The notes beneath the pieces were generated by a model. The model saw only the letters and a program-made list of their open reading frames with translations. It was not told where the DNA came from and ran no database searches. A stretch of 64,000 nucleotides of DNA, taken from Planctomycetota bacterium (GTDB taxonomy: Bacteria > Planctomycetota > UBA8742 > UBA2392). The position numbers were made by a program, and so were the translations under genes. The stretch is from NCBI GenBank assembly GCA_019636215.1, contig JAHBXZ010000002.1, positions 1-64,000 of the forward strand, read 5' to 3'. This document shows positions 1 to 8,196 of this stretch, one piece after another. Every line of letters starts with the position of its first letter. Positions within the stretch are counted from its first letter, which is position 1.

Positions 1-153
1 GGACAGCGCCAGCGAGTCTTCCAGCAGCTGCATGCGCGAGGCCATGATGCGGTTGGCGTGGTCAACGACCTGCTGCTTGAGCGGCGATTCGGGCGCCATC
101 ATGACGGCCGGGAAGTGGGGCATCTCCTGTAAGGAAGGCTTGCGCGCGGGCAT
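1..153 (-). CDS. Unknown protein, N-terminal part only
   Basis: The reading frame is open from an ATG at 153 leftwards to the window edge and codes for about 51 residues, beginning MPARKPSLQEMPHFPAVMMA. An AGGAG ribosome binding site lies 7 bases before the ATG, which makes the start credible. The visible part is soluble and contains several methionines and a predicted helix (QQVVDHANRIMASRMQLLED). I do not recognise the family; the rest lies outside the window. Confidence 0.6.
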   Translation of the reverse strand, partial: MPARKPSLQEMPHFPAVMMAPESPLKQQVVDHANRIMASRMQLLEDSLALS

Positions 154-269
154 GGCGGGCTCCTGTGTTCGTGCGACACAGAAACCATACAACACCACGC
201 GACACAAACCGGCCGAAGCGACCAACCACCGCAAACCCGCAGACACCCGCAACACGGGTCACACGGGTT

Positions 270-317
270 GCGCCCCCGCTAATGGAGACGGCCTTGCCTC
301 TCCATTGACGGGGGCGC
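270..317. promoter_or_regulatory. Two-tier hairpin upstream of the small basic protein
   Basis: GCGCCCCCG (270-278) pairs with CGGGGGCGC (309-317), and inside it AATGGAG (281-287) pairs with CTCCATT (300-306), with a 2/2 internal loop. The right arm overlaps the putative -35 box of the next promoter, so it would mostly not be transcribed from that promoter. It could be a terminator for read-through or a DNA-level site. The pairing is exact; the function is not known. Confidence 0.45.
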
Positions 318-332
318 GGTGCTTGTTACCTT
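305..332 (+). promoter_or_regulatory. Sigma-70-like promoter of the small basic protein gene
   Basis: TTGACG at 305-310 and TACCTT at 327-332 are separated by 16 bp. A transcript starting near 339 would give a leader of about 20 nt carrying a GGAGG ribosome binding site just before the ATG at 359. With the terminator at 529-565 this makes a self-contained short transcription unit. Confidence 0.5.
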
Positions 333-358
333 TGCGCGCCGAATTACGGAGGAACGCC

Positions 359-514
359 ATGTCTCGCCATTCTTCACTCAAATCCAGCGGCCTGGGCGCG
401 CAGAAGCGCAGTGTGCTGAAGCGCCAGGAGCGCCTGAACAAGTTGAAGCTCGAACGCCGTTGGAAAGACGGCGATGCCGTCACCGGCCTGCCCAAGACCC
501 GCGTGCCCAAGTAG
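359..514 (+). CDS. Small basic protein of the PVC family, 51 aa
   Basis: This 51-residue, Lys/Arg-rich protein starts MSRHSSLKSSGLGAQKRSVL and ends with the block WKDGDAVTGLPKTRV. From memory, the spacing of R-x-VL-x-R-x-ER-x(2)-L and W-K-x-GD-x-V-x-GLPK-x-RV is the signature of the short 'small basic protein' family of Planctomycetes, Verrucomicrobia and Chlamydiae. Its biochemical function is unknown; a nucleic-acid or ribosome-associated role is only a guess from its charge. The start is fixed by GGAGG six bases upstream. It is monocistronic, with its own promoter and terminator. It is the best taxonomic marker in the window. Confidence 0.85.
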   Translation: MSRHSSLKSSGLGAQKRSVLKRQERLNKLKLERRWKDGDAVTGLPKTRVPK

Positions 515-528
515 GCAGATGTACCTTC

Positions 529-565
529 CGCGGCGGCCTGCATCGCGGGCCGCCGCGTTCGTTTA
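529..565 (+). terminator. Intrinsic terminator after the small basic protein
   Basis: CGCGGCGGCC (529-538) pairs perfectly with GGCCGCCGCG (548-557) across a 9-nt loop and is followed by TTCGTTTA. It lies 15 bp after the stop codon. Confidence 0.7.
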
Positions 566-659
566 CGGGGCCCCGCGCAAGCGACTTCGGATAACGTCCT
601 TTACTTGTTTGTGCAAAGGTCAGTAGATTCCCCCGCACACGACCACGCAGAGGCCGGCT

Positions 660-1790
660 TTGGCACAGGACCCCTTTCGATTTTCTGAGCGCCTGAAGGG
701 CATTCGCCCCAGCGGCATCCGCAAGTTCTTTGAACTTGGGTTGTCGATGAAAAACCCGATCGACCTCTCGATCGGCCAGGCCCACTTCGACGCGCCCGAC
801 GTGGTCAAGCAGGCCGCGCAGAAGGCGATTGCCGAGGGCCGCAACCGCTACACCGTCACCCAGGGCATTCCCGAGTTGCGCGAGGCCTTGCGCGCGCGCT
901 ATGCGGCGCGGTTTGGCGACATCAGCGGCGAAGACATCATGGTCACCTGCGGCGTAAGCGGCGGCCTGATGCTGAGCTTTCTGGCGATGCTGAACCCGGG
1001 CGACGAGATACTGATCCCTGATCCTTACTTCATCATGTACAAGCACCTGGCCACGATGGTCGGGGCCAGTACCGCCACATACGACATCTACCCAGATTTC
1101 CGGCCCACGGCCGAGCGTGTGCGCGCCCGCATTACACCGCGCACGCGGCTGATCATCGTCAACAGCCCCAGCAACCCCACGGGCTACGCCATGACGCCCG
1201 ACGAGGCCAAAGGCCTGGCAAAGTTAAGCGACGAAACCGGCATCCCGCTGGTCAGCGACGAGATCTACGAAGACTTCATGTTTGCGCCGAGGCACGTAAG
1301 CCCGCGCGAGTTCACACGCAACTGCATTGTGCTTTCCGGGGCCAGCAAGAGCCTGGGCATGCCCGGCTGGCGCATCGGCTGGATGCTGGCACCGCGCGAA
1401 CTCAGCGAGAAAATGTACAGCCTGCAGCAGTTCAGCTTTGTCTGCGCGCCGGCACCGCTGCAGTGGGGCGCGCTGGCGGGCATGGGGCTGGATTTCAGCG
1501 CGCACCGGCAGGATTACCTGCGCAAGCGCGATCTGGTGTTTGAAGGCCTGCGCGAGAACTACAGGGCCGTCAAACCGACCGGCTCGTTCTACCTCTTCCC
1601 CGAGCTGCCCAATGGCATGGAGATGGAACGGTTCATTGAAGCCTGCATCAAGCGCGAGCTGCTGCTGGTGCCGGGCACGGCCTGCAGCGACAGGGCTACA
1701 CACTTCCGGCTGTGCTTTGCAGCCAGCGATGAGAAGCTGCACAAGGCCGTGGCGATCCTGAACGAGATCGCCGTGCAGATAAAGAAGTAG
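660..1790 (+). CDS. PLP-dependent aminotransferase, class I/II
   Basis: A 376-residue fold-type I aminotransferase of the aspartate aminotransferase superfamily, which moves an amino group between an amino acid and a 2-oxo acid using pyridoxal phosphate. The N-terminal SIGQAHFDAP and RYTVTQGIPELREA segments, the cofactor-contact IIVNSPSNPTG, the SDEIYEDF aspartate/tyrosine pair, and SGASKSLGMPGWRIGW with the Schiff-base lysine at about residue 230 are all in order. The length is normal. The start is a TTG at 660 with GAGG about 6 bases upstream; no ATG gives a full-length product. Substrate cannot be told from sequence. It stands alone between two intergenic regions. Confidence 0.9.
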   Translation: MAQDPFRFSERLKGIRPSGIRKFFELGLSMKNPIDLSIGQAHFDAPDVVKQAAQKAIAEGRNRYTVTQGIPELREALRARYAARFGDISGEDIMVTCGVSGGLMLSFLAMLNPGDEILIPDPYFIMYKHLATMVGASTATYDIYPDFRPTAERVRARITPRTRLIIVNSPSNPTGYAMTPDEAKGLAKLSDETGIPLVSDEIYEDFMFAPRHVSPREFTRNCIVLSGASKSLGMPGWRIGWMLAPRELSEKMYSLQQFSFVCAPAPLQWGALAGMGLDFSAHRQDYLRKRDLVFEGLRENYRAVKPTGSFYLFPELPNGMEMERFIEACIKRELLLVPGTACSDRATHFRLCFAASDEKLHKAVAILNEIAVQIKK

Positions 1791-1899
1791 GCGCACGACA
1801 GTCGCCGCCGGGCAAGAGGATCGTTGCAGGCCCAGCCTCTGCCGCAGGCCTTGTCTTTGCAATCAAGGCGCGATGTCCACAAGTGAGCATGGCCGTTGC

Positions 1900-1921
1900 G
1901 TCCGCCCTCGACAGGGCGGAC
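1900..1921. repeat. 9-bp hairpin in intergenic region 1791-2058
   Basis: GTCCGCCCT (1900-1908) pairs with AGGGCGGAC (1913-1921) over a CGAC loop. There is no T-tract. The preceding GCATGGCCGT resembles the ATGGCCGTCCC piece of the multi-hairpin repeats at 16526 and 21034, so this may be a decayed copy, but that is uncertain. I see nothing else in this 268-bp gap except the promoter at its end. Confidence 0.35.
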
Positions 1922-2058
1922 ACCATGAACCGACACTTGCTCCCGCGAGGGGATCGGGCTGGTTTGTAGAGAGCTGAAATCAATAGACGGCGGAGCAACT
2001 GAGTCGTCCACCTTATCGGAAAGGAACCACGGCCCGCCGTCCGAAACGCGCATCTGTT

Positions 2059-2086
2059 TTGGGGCAACACTATTCTTTTGTAATAT
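2059..2086 (+). promoter_or_regulatory. Possible promoter for the 161-aa gene
   Basis: TAATAT at 2081-2086 with TTGGGG at 2059-2064 and a 16-bp spacer, in a locally AT-rich patch. A start near 2093 would give a roughly 30-nt leader to the ATG at 2125. The -35 match is poor. Confidence 0.4.
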
Positions 2087-2124
2087 CACCTCTGCCAACG
2101 AATCCACAAATGGGGGGACCGGCC

Positions 2125-2610
2125 ATGGCACGCGCAAACGGCGTTGTCTACTTGCGTGACGATCCGGCAATTCGGGCGATTCTTGGCTTGGGCGGGCCAA
2201 TCCAGCTAACCGGGCAAGGTTTGCCGGTATTGGACGAGGAGCAGTCCAAGCCTGAAGACCTTGGCCCTAAAGGCGAGGCACAGCGAGAAAAAGAAGTAGA
2301 CGAGGCGATTGAAGAGTACGACGACGCGGTTGACGTCGCAAACGACGCCGAGCGTGCGCGCGAACAAGCCTTCGAAGGAGGTCTCACGCTGGGCAGGGAC
2401 GAACTCGCGGAGGCCGCCAGGAAGCGCATTGAAGCAGCCAGAAGGCTGCGAGAGGCACTGGAAAGAGAACGTCGCGTTGAGAAACAGGCTGAAGACAAGG
2501 CCAACGAAGACGGCAAGACGGATGACGCGGAGCGATTTCGTCTCATTCGTATACGCGACCGCATTAGGCGCATCAAAGAAGCCCTCAAGCGGGGCGGAAA
2601 GTCACCGTAG
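2125..2610 (+). CDS. Unknown charged, coiled-coil protein, 161 aa
   Basis: A soluble protein of 161 residues from ATG 2125 (MARANGVVYLRDDPAIRAI), with a G-rich stretch (GGGGGGA) as a possible ribosome binding site. From about residue 50 onwards it is almost entirely Glu/Lys/Arg/Ala in long helical stretches (AARKRIEAARRLREALERER), typical of a coiled coil, and it ends in a basic tail. The frame extends upstream to a TTG at 2059, but that region overlaps the likely promoter. I do not recognise a family. The next gene follows about 30 bp later on the same strand and may be co-transcribed. Confidence 0.6.
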   Translation: MARANGVVYLRDDPAIRAILGLGGPIQLTGQGLPVLDEEQSKPEDLGPKGEAQREKEVDEAIEEYDDAVDVANDAERAREQAFEGGLTLGRDELAEAARKRIEAARRLREALERERRVEKQAEDKANEDGKTDDAERFRLIRIRDRIRRIKEALKRGGKSP

Positions 2611-2641
2611 TCCATGAAGCAGAGTGATTCGGAGAATGACT

Positions 2642-2884
2642 ATGCAGAACCTGAAGGCGGCACTGTTCGGGATACTCGTTTTCTCAGGCGGCATTGCCGT
2701 TGGATCGGCACACCAATCCGCCGCAGCGCAAGAGAGCTCGAAGGCCGGTAGGGGTTGCCATGTAACATCATCAGAGCACGGCATGATCATCTACTACTGG
2801 GACTTGGACGCAAATACGGTGACGACCTATGCCACGGGCGACAAGGAGTACTCGACAATAAAGCTGCAACCAAAGAAGGATTGA
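2642..2884 (+). CDS. Small exported protein, 80 aa, unknown
   Basis: The start chosen is ATG 2642, with GGAG at 2631-2634 seven bases ahead; in-frame GTG 2624 and ATG 2636 sit too close to that site. The protein begins with a signal-peptide-like hydrophobic segment (ALFGILVFSGGIAVGSA) followed by AQE, a plausible signal peptidase I site. The mature part is about 50 residues and contains one cysteine and the aromatic run HGMIIYYWDLDANTVTTYAT. No family recognised. It converges on the ftsQ-like gene with 6 bp between stop codons. Confidence 0.55.
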   Translation: MQNLKAALFGILVFSGGIAVGSAHQSAAAQESSKAGRGCHVTSSEHGMIIYYWDLDANTVTTYATGDKEYSTIKLQPKKD

Positions 2885-2890
2885 GCCTGG

Positions 2891-3952
2891 CTAGGACGCG
2901 CGTCGGCGCAGGTCGATGCGCGTACCCACCAGTGCCTCAGGCGGCTGGTCCAGCTTGCGGCGCAGTTCGGCCAGCTTGTCGTTGGGCGAGGCCTCCAGCG
3001 TACTGGCATGGACCGGCGGACGGCCCCAGATCAGGCGGGCACCGGGGTAAGCCCGCTGGTCCGGCCAAAGCATTACGCAGCCGTCGGCGGCATAATGAAC
3101 GCGGCCACGGCTGTCGGGTTGCTCGGGCACTCCGATCAGCTCGACCACGGCAATCGGAAACGCGCGGTCAAGTTCCGACCGGCGCAGGATTGATTCCATC
3201 GAAAGCGCGGCATTGATCTGTTCGCTGCGCCAGGACTGGCCGGGCGCAGGTGGCGGGGTACGTACACCCTTGATCACGCGCAGGCTGGTGACCAGCCGGG
3301 CCTGAAAGGCCTCCAGGTCTGCAACCGGCATGGCAAGCGGCAGAACAACCGCATCGCCGTCCACGCCGATCAAGCGGTCCCCCTGTTCCACCAGCATGGC
3401 CGGGCGGCGGATTTCCAGCACCGGCACATAGTGCGAAGGCGCATCGGGGCCCGCAGGAAAGCGGCGCTCTACGCGCACCACGCTGCGCACCCAGGCGCAG
3501 GCGGCAAGCTCGCGGGCCAGGGCTTCGGGCAGGCTGTCGTCAAAGGCATCGGTGGGGGCCATGCGTGAGGCAGTGGCTCGCAGGCTGGATTCAATGTCCG
3601 ACTTGATGGCCGCGGCGAGTTCGGGCCTGGCCCAGGTGGGCTCGGCCGCAAGCTCGATGCGCGCCGGGTCTACTTGAAAGCGCGGGGTTGAGCGCAGGTT
3701 GGCCTGCATGGACCAGGCAATCGCCACACACAGGCACAGGCCGGCCACAGCGCCAGCGGCGCGGCGCGCATTGCGGGAGCGCCACAGCCAGGCCGAAGCG
3801 GCGGCGCAACCGGCAGCAACCGGCACGGCCACGCGCATGAAGGCGGCGGCAACCGCACCGGGCACGCCCTTGAGCGAAAGAAACGGCAGCAGCGCGCCTC
3901 CGCGGGGGCGGGACCTTGTGGCAGCACGGGTGTTCTTGCGGGGTTTGGGCAC
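2891..3952 (-). CDS. ftsQ: FtsQ/DivIB-like cell division protein
   Basis: A 353-residue single-pass inner-membrane protein in the position of ftsQ, 11 bp downstream of ddl. It has a long basic cytoplasmic N-terminus (about 70 residues), a hydrophobic helix around residues 65-85 (AGAVAGLCLCVAIAWSM) and a periplasmic part. The best family signal is LARELAACAWVRSVVRVERRF followed by LEIRRPAML and RLIGVDGDAVVLP, matching the FtsQ pattern 'l..lPWV..a.V.R..P' and 'E..P.a......lvd..G'. FtsQ links early and late divisome proteins in the family. No ftsA or ftsZ follows. Divergence is high, so the call rests partly on gene order. Confidence 0.7.
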   Translation of the reverse strand: MPKPRKNTRAATRSRPRGGALLPFLSLKGVPGAVAAAFMRVAVPVAAGCAAASAWLWRSRNARRAAGAVAGLCLCVAIAWSMQANLRSTPRFQVDPARIELAAEPTWARPELAAAIKSDIESSLRATASRMAPTDAFDDSLPEALARELAACAWVRSVVRVERRFPAGPDAPSHYVPVLEIRRPAMLVEQGDRLIGVDGDAVVLPLAMPVADLEAFQARLVTSLRVIKGVRTPPPAPGQSWRSEQINAALSMESILRRSELDRAFPIAVVELIGVPEQPDSRGRVHYAADGCVMLWPDQRAYPGARLIWGRPPVHASTLEASPNDKLAELRRKLDQPPEALVGTRIDLRRRAS

Positions 3953-3963
3953 GACGGGCTCCG

Positions 3964-4920
3964 TTACGCTGCGATCACACGGGTGCTGCGGTTCGAGGCA
4001 GGGCGGCGGCTTTCACGGCTGACATCAATCAGTTCCTGCACCAGTTCGTCAAAGCTGACACCCTCGGCGGCTGCGGATTTGGGCAGCAGGCTGGTTTCGG
4101 TCATGCCCGGCAGCGTGTTGACCTCAAGCACGTAAAGGTCGTTGGCGGCGTCCAGCATCAGGTCGACGCGCGAGTACCCGTGGCAGCGCAGCGCGTGGTG
4201 CGCGCGGCGCGCATAGTGCTGGGCCATTTTGCCGACCGGGCCCGGCAGGTCCGGGTTCACGATGTAGCGCGTGCCGGCCTGCTTGTTGTATTTGGCGTTG
4301 AAGTCAAAGAACCCGTTGCCCGCGACAACTTCGCACACGGGAAGTGCGCGGTTGCCGACGACGCCGACAGTGAGTTCGCGGCCGACAATGCCCTTTTCCA
4401 TCAGCACGCGGGGGCCGTGGGCGAATGCCGCAGCGAGCGCGGCCTGCACCTGTTCGGGGCCGCGCACCAGCGAAACACCGATGCTGCTGCCCTGGTCAAT
4501 CGGCTTTACGCACACCGGCCAGCCCAGGCGGCGGGCCATGCGGCGCAGGCGGTATTCGGCATCGAATTCTTCGGCCACTTCGCCGGGGGGCGTGGGCACC
4601 CGGTGGGCCAGGAACTCGGCTTTGGTCAGTTCTTTGTCCATGGCAAGGCGCGAGGCCACCGGCCCGCTGCCGGAATAGGGCAGCCCGAGCTCTTCCAGGC
4701 GGCGCTGCACGGTGCCGTCTTCGCCCTCGCCGCCGTGCAGGGCGACAAACACGAAGTCGGGCCGGTCGCGTTCCAGAAGGCTGAAGTCGTCGCGGCCGTA
4801 GTCAACGGGCGTAACCTTGTGGCCGATGCGTTCCAGCGCGGCCCAGATGGCCTCGCCGCTGCGGATGCTGACATCGCGTTCTGAGGAGTTGCCGCCGAAC
4901 AGCAGGGCGATACGAAGCAT
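3964..4920 (-). CDS. ddl: D-alanine--D-alanine ligase
   Basis: A 318-residue ATP-grasp ligase that joins two D-alanines for the peptidoglycan stem peptide, in the cytoplasm. FGGNSSERDVS at residues 8-18 contains the Glu that binds the first D-Ala, LHGGEGEDGTVQ (about 61-72) and PYSGSGP follow, then the ATP-grasp core (VCVKPIDQGSSIGVSLV), EVNTLPGMTETSLLP near the C-terminus, and the metal-ligand Glu/Asn within it. Length is normal for short Ddl enzymes. It lies in the wall cluster between the PilZ-like gene and ftsQ. Confidence 0.95.
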   Translation of the reverse strand: MLRIALLFGGNSSERDVSIRSGEAIWAALERIGHKVTPVDYGRDDFSLLERDRPDFVFVALHGGEGEDGTVQRRLEELGLPYSGSGPVASRLAMDKELTKAEFLAHRVPTPPGEVAEEFDAEYRLRRMARRLGWPVCVKPIDQGSSIGVSLVRGPEQVQAALAAAFAHGPRVLMEKGIVGRELTVGVVGNRALPVCEVVAGNGFFDFNAKYNKQAGTRYIVNPDLPGPVGKMAQHYARRAHHALRCHGYSRVDLMLDAANDLYVLEVNTLPGMTETSLLPKSAAAEGVSFDELVQELIDVSRESRRPASNRSTRVIAA

Positions 4921-5030
4921 TGCGGATCCCGTGGTGTGGAGAATGAAGTTGGGGCACGATGTCGCCCTGGGCGGTATCGGGAAGGGCGGCGGCGAATCTT
5001 TAGTGTTTGATGGCGCGGCGCGCTGCGCGG

Positions 5031-5432
5031 CTAAAGCTTGACGTACAGGCCGTCGAACTGCAGGGCCAGGTTGGCACGGCTTGCGGCAAAGCGCAGCGGT
5101 GTGCCGTAGGCGGTTACGCCCTCATAGGGGCCGCCGGTGACGCGAAAGCTGACGACAAAGTCGCCGTCGGGCCAGAAGCCGTCGTCGAAGATGATGTGCG
5201 AAAGCTGCGCGCCCTGGGGCGAGTAGTCCACCAGGATCGCGCTGCCCGTGGCCAGGCGCCTGCCCTCGGGGCAGATCAGCGAGAACTCGACGCGCTGGTT
5301 GGTCTGCTCGCGGCGGAACTCGCGGCGGCAGGCAATGCGCGGGTCGTTTTTCTCGGCCGCGATGCTTTCGCACACACGGGTCTGCTTGATGCGCTCAAGC
5401 GTCACACGGTGGCTGGTGGTTTTTGTGGTCAT
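5031..5432 (-). CDS. PilZ-like domain protein, 133 aa
   Basis: Start at ATG 5432 with GGGAGGA eight bases upstream. Residues from about 30 show RREFRREQTNQRVEFSL, then VDYSPQGAQLS, then a beta-rich stretch ending FDGLYVKL. Arginines at the start of the domain followed by [D/N]-x-S-x(2)-G is the c-di-GMP-binding pattern of PilZ domains; here it reads D-Y-S-P-Q-G. I infer a single-domain c-di-GMP receptor, though the arginine motif is only approximate. It sits inside the mur/fts cluster, downstream of the 93-aa gene and upstream of ddl, so a link between c-di-GMP and wall synthesis is conceivable. Confidence 0.6.
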   Translation of the reverse strand: MTTKTTSHRVTLERIKQTRVCESIAAEKNDPRIACRREFRREQTNQRVEFSLICPEGRRLATGSAILVDYSPQGAQLSHIIFDDGFWPDGDFVVSFRVTGGPYEGVTAYGTPLRFAASRANLALQFDGLYVKL

Positions 5433-5447
5433 GGCGGTGTCCTCCCG

Positions 5448-5476
5448 GGCGACGCGGCACGCTGCGCCGCGTCGCC
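5448..5476 (-). promoter_or_regulatory. Strong hairpin between the 93-aa and PilZ-like genes
   Basis: GGCGACGCGGC (5448-5458) pairs perfectly with GCCGCGTCGCC (5466-5476) over a 7-nt loop. It ends just before the PilZ gene's ribosome binding site on the minus strand. No T-tract follows, so it is more likely a partial terminator or mRNA-stability element inside the operon. Confidence 0.45.
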
Positions 5477-5491
5477 GGGCAGAGGTACGGT

Positions 5492-5773
5492 CTAGGCAAT
5501 CGCCTTGATGGCCTGTGGCTTGGCATCGATGAACGACTTCTTGCGGTCGTTGCCGCCGTTCTTGCGGCCGCGGAAGCCGCTGACACGGTCGTACTCTTCC
5601 AGGAAGATCTCGACCGTCGCCACGATGTTGTCCAGGTCCTGGCGGTTCATGCGCACTTCGTCGCCGTCGCACAGCTCCAGCTCGTTGGCCAGGTAGCCGC
5701 GCAGAATGCGGATCGGCTGAAGCTTGCGGAAGATGAACTCGTCCAGCGATACGCCCTTGGTGTCCTTTTCCAT
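5492..5773 (-). CDS. Unknown acidic/basic small protein, 93 aa
   Basis: Start at ATG 5773, preceded by GAGGAAAAAGAGTC. The sequence MEKDTKGVSLDEFIFRKLQP continues through an acidic helical middle (ILRGYLANELELCDGDEVRM, DNIVATVEIFLEEYDRVSG) into a basic C-terminal tail (RKNGGNDRKKSFIDAKPQ). It is soluble with no motif I recognise. It is co-directional with murB (64 bp upstream) and the PilZ-like gene (59 bp downstream), so it is part of the wall cluster by position. Confidence 0.6.
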   Translation of the reverse strand: MEKDTKGVSLDEFIFRKLQPIRILRGYLANELELCDGDEVRMNRQDLDNIVATVEIFLEEYDRVSGFRGRKNGGNDRKKSFIDAKPQAIKAIA

Positions 5774-5837
5774 GACTCTTTTTCCTCTGCCCTGGGGGCC
5801 TTTGGTGTTGGCGCTCCATGCGCCGGTGTGTGTTTCT

Positions 5838-6749
5838 TCAGGCTGCGTTGGCCAGCACATCCCGCGCGGGCCACATCTGCACTTCGGGTTTCAGCAGCAC
5901 GCCCTGGGCCTGTTGCACCCGCAGCGTCACCTGCCGCATCAGCTCCAGCACTTCCTGCGCGCGGGCATTGCCCCGGTTCACGATGAAGTTGCCGTGCTTT
6001 TCACTGACTTGCGCGCCGCCGACGGACATGCCCTTGCAGCCGGCAAGCTCAATCAGTCGACCCGCACTGCCTCCCATCGGATTCTGGAAGCAGCATCCTG
6101 CACTGAATTCCTGATAAGGCTGAACGGCCAGTTTTTCTTTCATGATTTCGCGCGACTTTGCCACCAGTTCCTCGGGGCGGGCGCGATGGCCTGCCAGCAC
6201 GGCCTCAATCACCACGCCAAAGCGCAGGCCGCTGCGGCGGTACCCGAACGCGATTTCCTCGCGATACAGGCTTTCCAGTTCGCCCTGCGGGTTCAGCCAC
6301 ACCACGCGCTCGACAAAATCCGCGATCTCGGCGTAGCGTCCGCCGGCGTTCATGGCCAGCGCCCCGCCCAGCGTGCCGGGAATTCCCGCCAGGCCGTGGG
6401 GCCCGCCGATGCCGGCCTGGTTGCAGCGTGTCACCAGCGCGCCCAGGCTGGCCCCGGCTTCCACATGAACCTTGTTGCCAAACGCCTGCATCTTCTTCAT
6501 GGCGTGCAGACTCAACACCACGCCTGTCACGCCGTCGTCGCCGACCAGCAGGTTGCTGCCGCCGCCCAGCACATACAGGGGCAGGTTCGCGCTGCGGCAT
6601 GCGGCCACGGTGTCGGCCACGTCGCGCAGGCTGGTGGCATGAACGAGATACTGCGCGGGCCCGCCGATGCGCCAGGTTGTCAGCGGCGCCAGGGGAAGGT
6701 CGCACAACACACGCGCGCGGATGCGCGACGGAAACGCAAGCAGGCTCAT
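5838..6749 (-). CDS. murB: UDP-N-acetylenolpyruvoylglucosamine reductase
   Basis: A 303-residue FAD enzyme that reduces UDP-GlcNAc-enolpyruvate to UDP-MurNAc using NADPH. The FAD-binding half has TTWRIGGPA, VLGGGSNLLVGD and GLAGIPGTLGGALAMNAGG. The substrate half has FGYRRSGLR and SAGCCFQNP. The last motif normally reads AGS-F-x-NP; the catalytic acid serine is replaced by cysteine here, a variant I know from some type II MurB proteins. It lacks the type I insertion, consistent with type II. Its ATG overlaps the murC stop as ATGA, so the two are translationally coupled. Confidence 0.95.
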   Translation of the reverse strand: MSLLAFPSRIRARVLCDLPLAPLTTWRIGGPAQYLVHATSLRDVADTVAACRSANLPLYVLGGGSNLLVGDDGVTGVVLSLHAMKKMQAFGNKVHVEAGASLGALVTRCNQAGIGGPHGLAGIPGTLGGALAMNAGGRYAEIADFVERVVWLNPQGELESLYREEIAFGYRRSGLRFGVVIEAVLAGHRARPEELVAKSREIMKEKLAVQPYQEFSAGCCFQNPMGGSAGRLIELAGCKGMSVGGAQVSEKHGNFIVNRGNARAQEVLELMRQVTLRVQQAQGVLLKPEVQMWPARDVLANAA

Positions 6750-8182
6750 GCTGCACTCCCGGTGGAAACCGCAGCAGGGCGAACCGCCCGCAGCCGGTCA
6801 CTGATGTCCTTGCGACGCGCGATCAATTCCCCGGCCATGGCGTTGACATCGCCCGCGCCGATGAACAGCACGGCATCGCTGGGCACGGCTTTGAGGCTGA
6901 TGTCGTTGACGATGCCGGAAAAATCAGAGTAGGCCATGGCGTCAGTGCCGCGCATGCGCACCAGCTTTGCCAGGCGTTCTTCAGGTTCACCGGGGATGAC
7001 GCCCTGCTCGCGCGCCGCATAGGTGCGCGCGATCAGCACCCGGTCGGCCAGCGCCAGCGCGTCGGCAAATTCGGTCATGAAGGTGTTGATGCGCTGGTAC
7101 TGGTGGGCCTGGAACACCGCCGTGATGCCGCGCCCGACAAACGTGTTCCGCGCGGTCTCCAGCAGTTGTTTCACGGCCGTGGGGTGGTGGGCGTAGTCGT
7201 CGACCAGCGGTACACCGCCGATGCTGCCCAGCACCTCAAACCGGCGCTTGACGCCGCGGAAGTCACGCAGGATCGGCAGCGCGCGCTGGGCCGGCACACC
7301 AGCCCAGTTGGCAGCGGCAATCGCGGCAAGGGCGTTGCAGGCGTTGACGGCACCCGGAACTTCCAGCGTGAGCTGCCCCGCGGAAAGCCCCCGGCAGGTG
7401 ACCTCGGCGCGGGCAAAGCCGCTGGAGACATCCAGGTTGACCAGCCGCCATTCGGCCTTGGGGTTCAGGCCGAAGCCCAGCTTCTGGCAGGGCGCCCGAC
7501 GGGCGACTTCGCGGCAGCGATCGTCGTCGGCGTTGTAGATCAGCATGCCCTTGGGCGGCAGGCGCTTGACGAACTCCAGGAACCCGGCCGTCACGCCCTT
7601 GATGTCGCCGTAGACATCCATGTGGTCGAGCTCAATGTTGTTCAGCACCACCAGGCTGGGCGAAAGTTTCAGAAAGCTGCGGTCGTATTCGCAGCTTTCA
7701 ATCACGAAGTGGCTGCCCTCGCCCCAGGCCGCGGGGCTTTCCAGGGAAACTGGTTCGCCGCCGACAAGCCAGCCGGGGCCTTTGTCGGCCCGGCGCATGA
7801 TCTGCGCAAGCATGGCCGTGGTTGTTGTTTTGCCGTGCGTACCGGCCACGCACAGGTTGGTGCGTCCGCGGGTGAACTCTCCCAGAGCCTCGGCGTACTT
7901 CACTACGCGGATGCCCCCGGCCTGGGCGGCCAGTACCTCGGGGTTGTCGGGCTTGATGGCCGCCGAGATCACGACCAGGTTGGCCCCCGCCGGCAGGTGG
8001 TGCGCGGCGTGGCCGCGGTGGATGGCCGCGCCCTGGTGTTCCAGCCTGGTGGTCAGGTCATTCAGCACCAGGTCGCTGCCGGAGACCTCAAGGCCTGCCT
8101 GCAGGGCGATGCGCGCCAGGCCGCTGACGCCCGCGCCGCCGACGCCGACAAAGTGGACGGATTTGAGATGGCTGAGTTTCAC
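6746..8182 (-). CDS. murC: UDP-N-acetylmuramate--L-alanine ligase
   Basis: A 478-residue Mur ligase adding L-Ala to UDP-MurNAc with ATP, the first step of the stem peptide. FVGVGGAGVSGLARI (residues 11-25) is the UDP-binding Rossmann loop, and VAGTHGKTTTTAML (112-125) is the ATP loop. IESCEYDRSFLKLSP, NNIELDHMDVYGD and DDYAHHPTAVKQLL are the other Mur ligase signatures. The length is standard. It begins 14 bp after murG and overlaps murB by 4 bp. Confidence 0.97.
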   Translation of the reverse strand: MKLSHLKSVHFVGVGGAGVSGLARIALQAGLEVSGSDLVLNDLTTRLEHQGAAIHRGHAAHHLPAGANLVVISAAIKPDNPEVLAAQAGGIRVVKYAEALGEFTRGRTNLCVAGTHGKTTTTAMLAQIMRRADKGPGWLVGGEPVSLESPAAWGEGSHFVIESCEYDRSFLKLSPSLVVLNNIELDHMDVYGDIKGVTAGFLEFVKRLPPKGMLIYNADDDRCREVARRAPCQKLGFGLNPKAEWRLVNLDVSSGFARAEVTCRGLSAGQLTLEVPGAVNACNALAAIAAANWAGVPAQRALPILRDFRGVKRRFEVLGSIGGVPLVDDYAHHPTAVKQLLETARNTFVGRGITAVFQAHQYQRINTFMTEFADALALADRVLIARTYAAREQGVIPGEPEERLAKLVRMRGTDAMAYSDFSGIVNDISLKAVPSDAVLFIGAGDVNAMAGELIARRKDISDRLRAVRPAAVSTGSAA

Positions 8183-8196
8183 GGGTGCCTCGCTTG

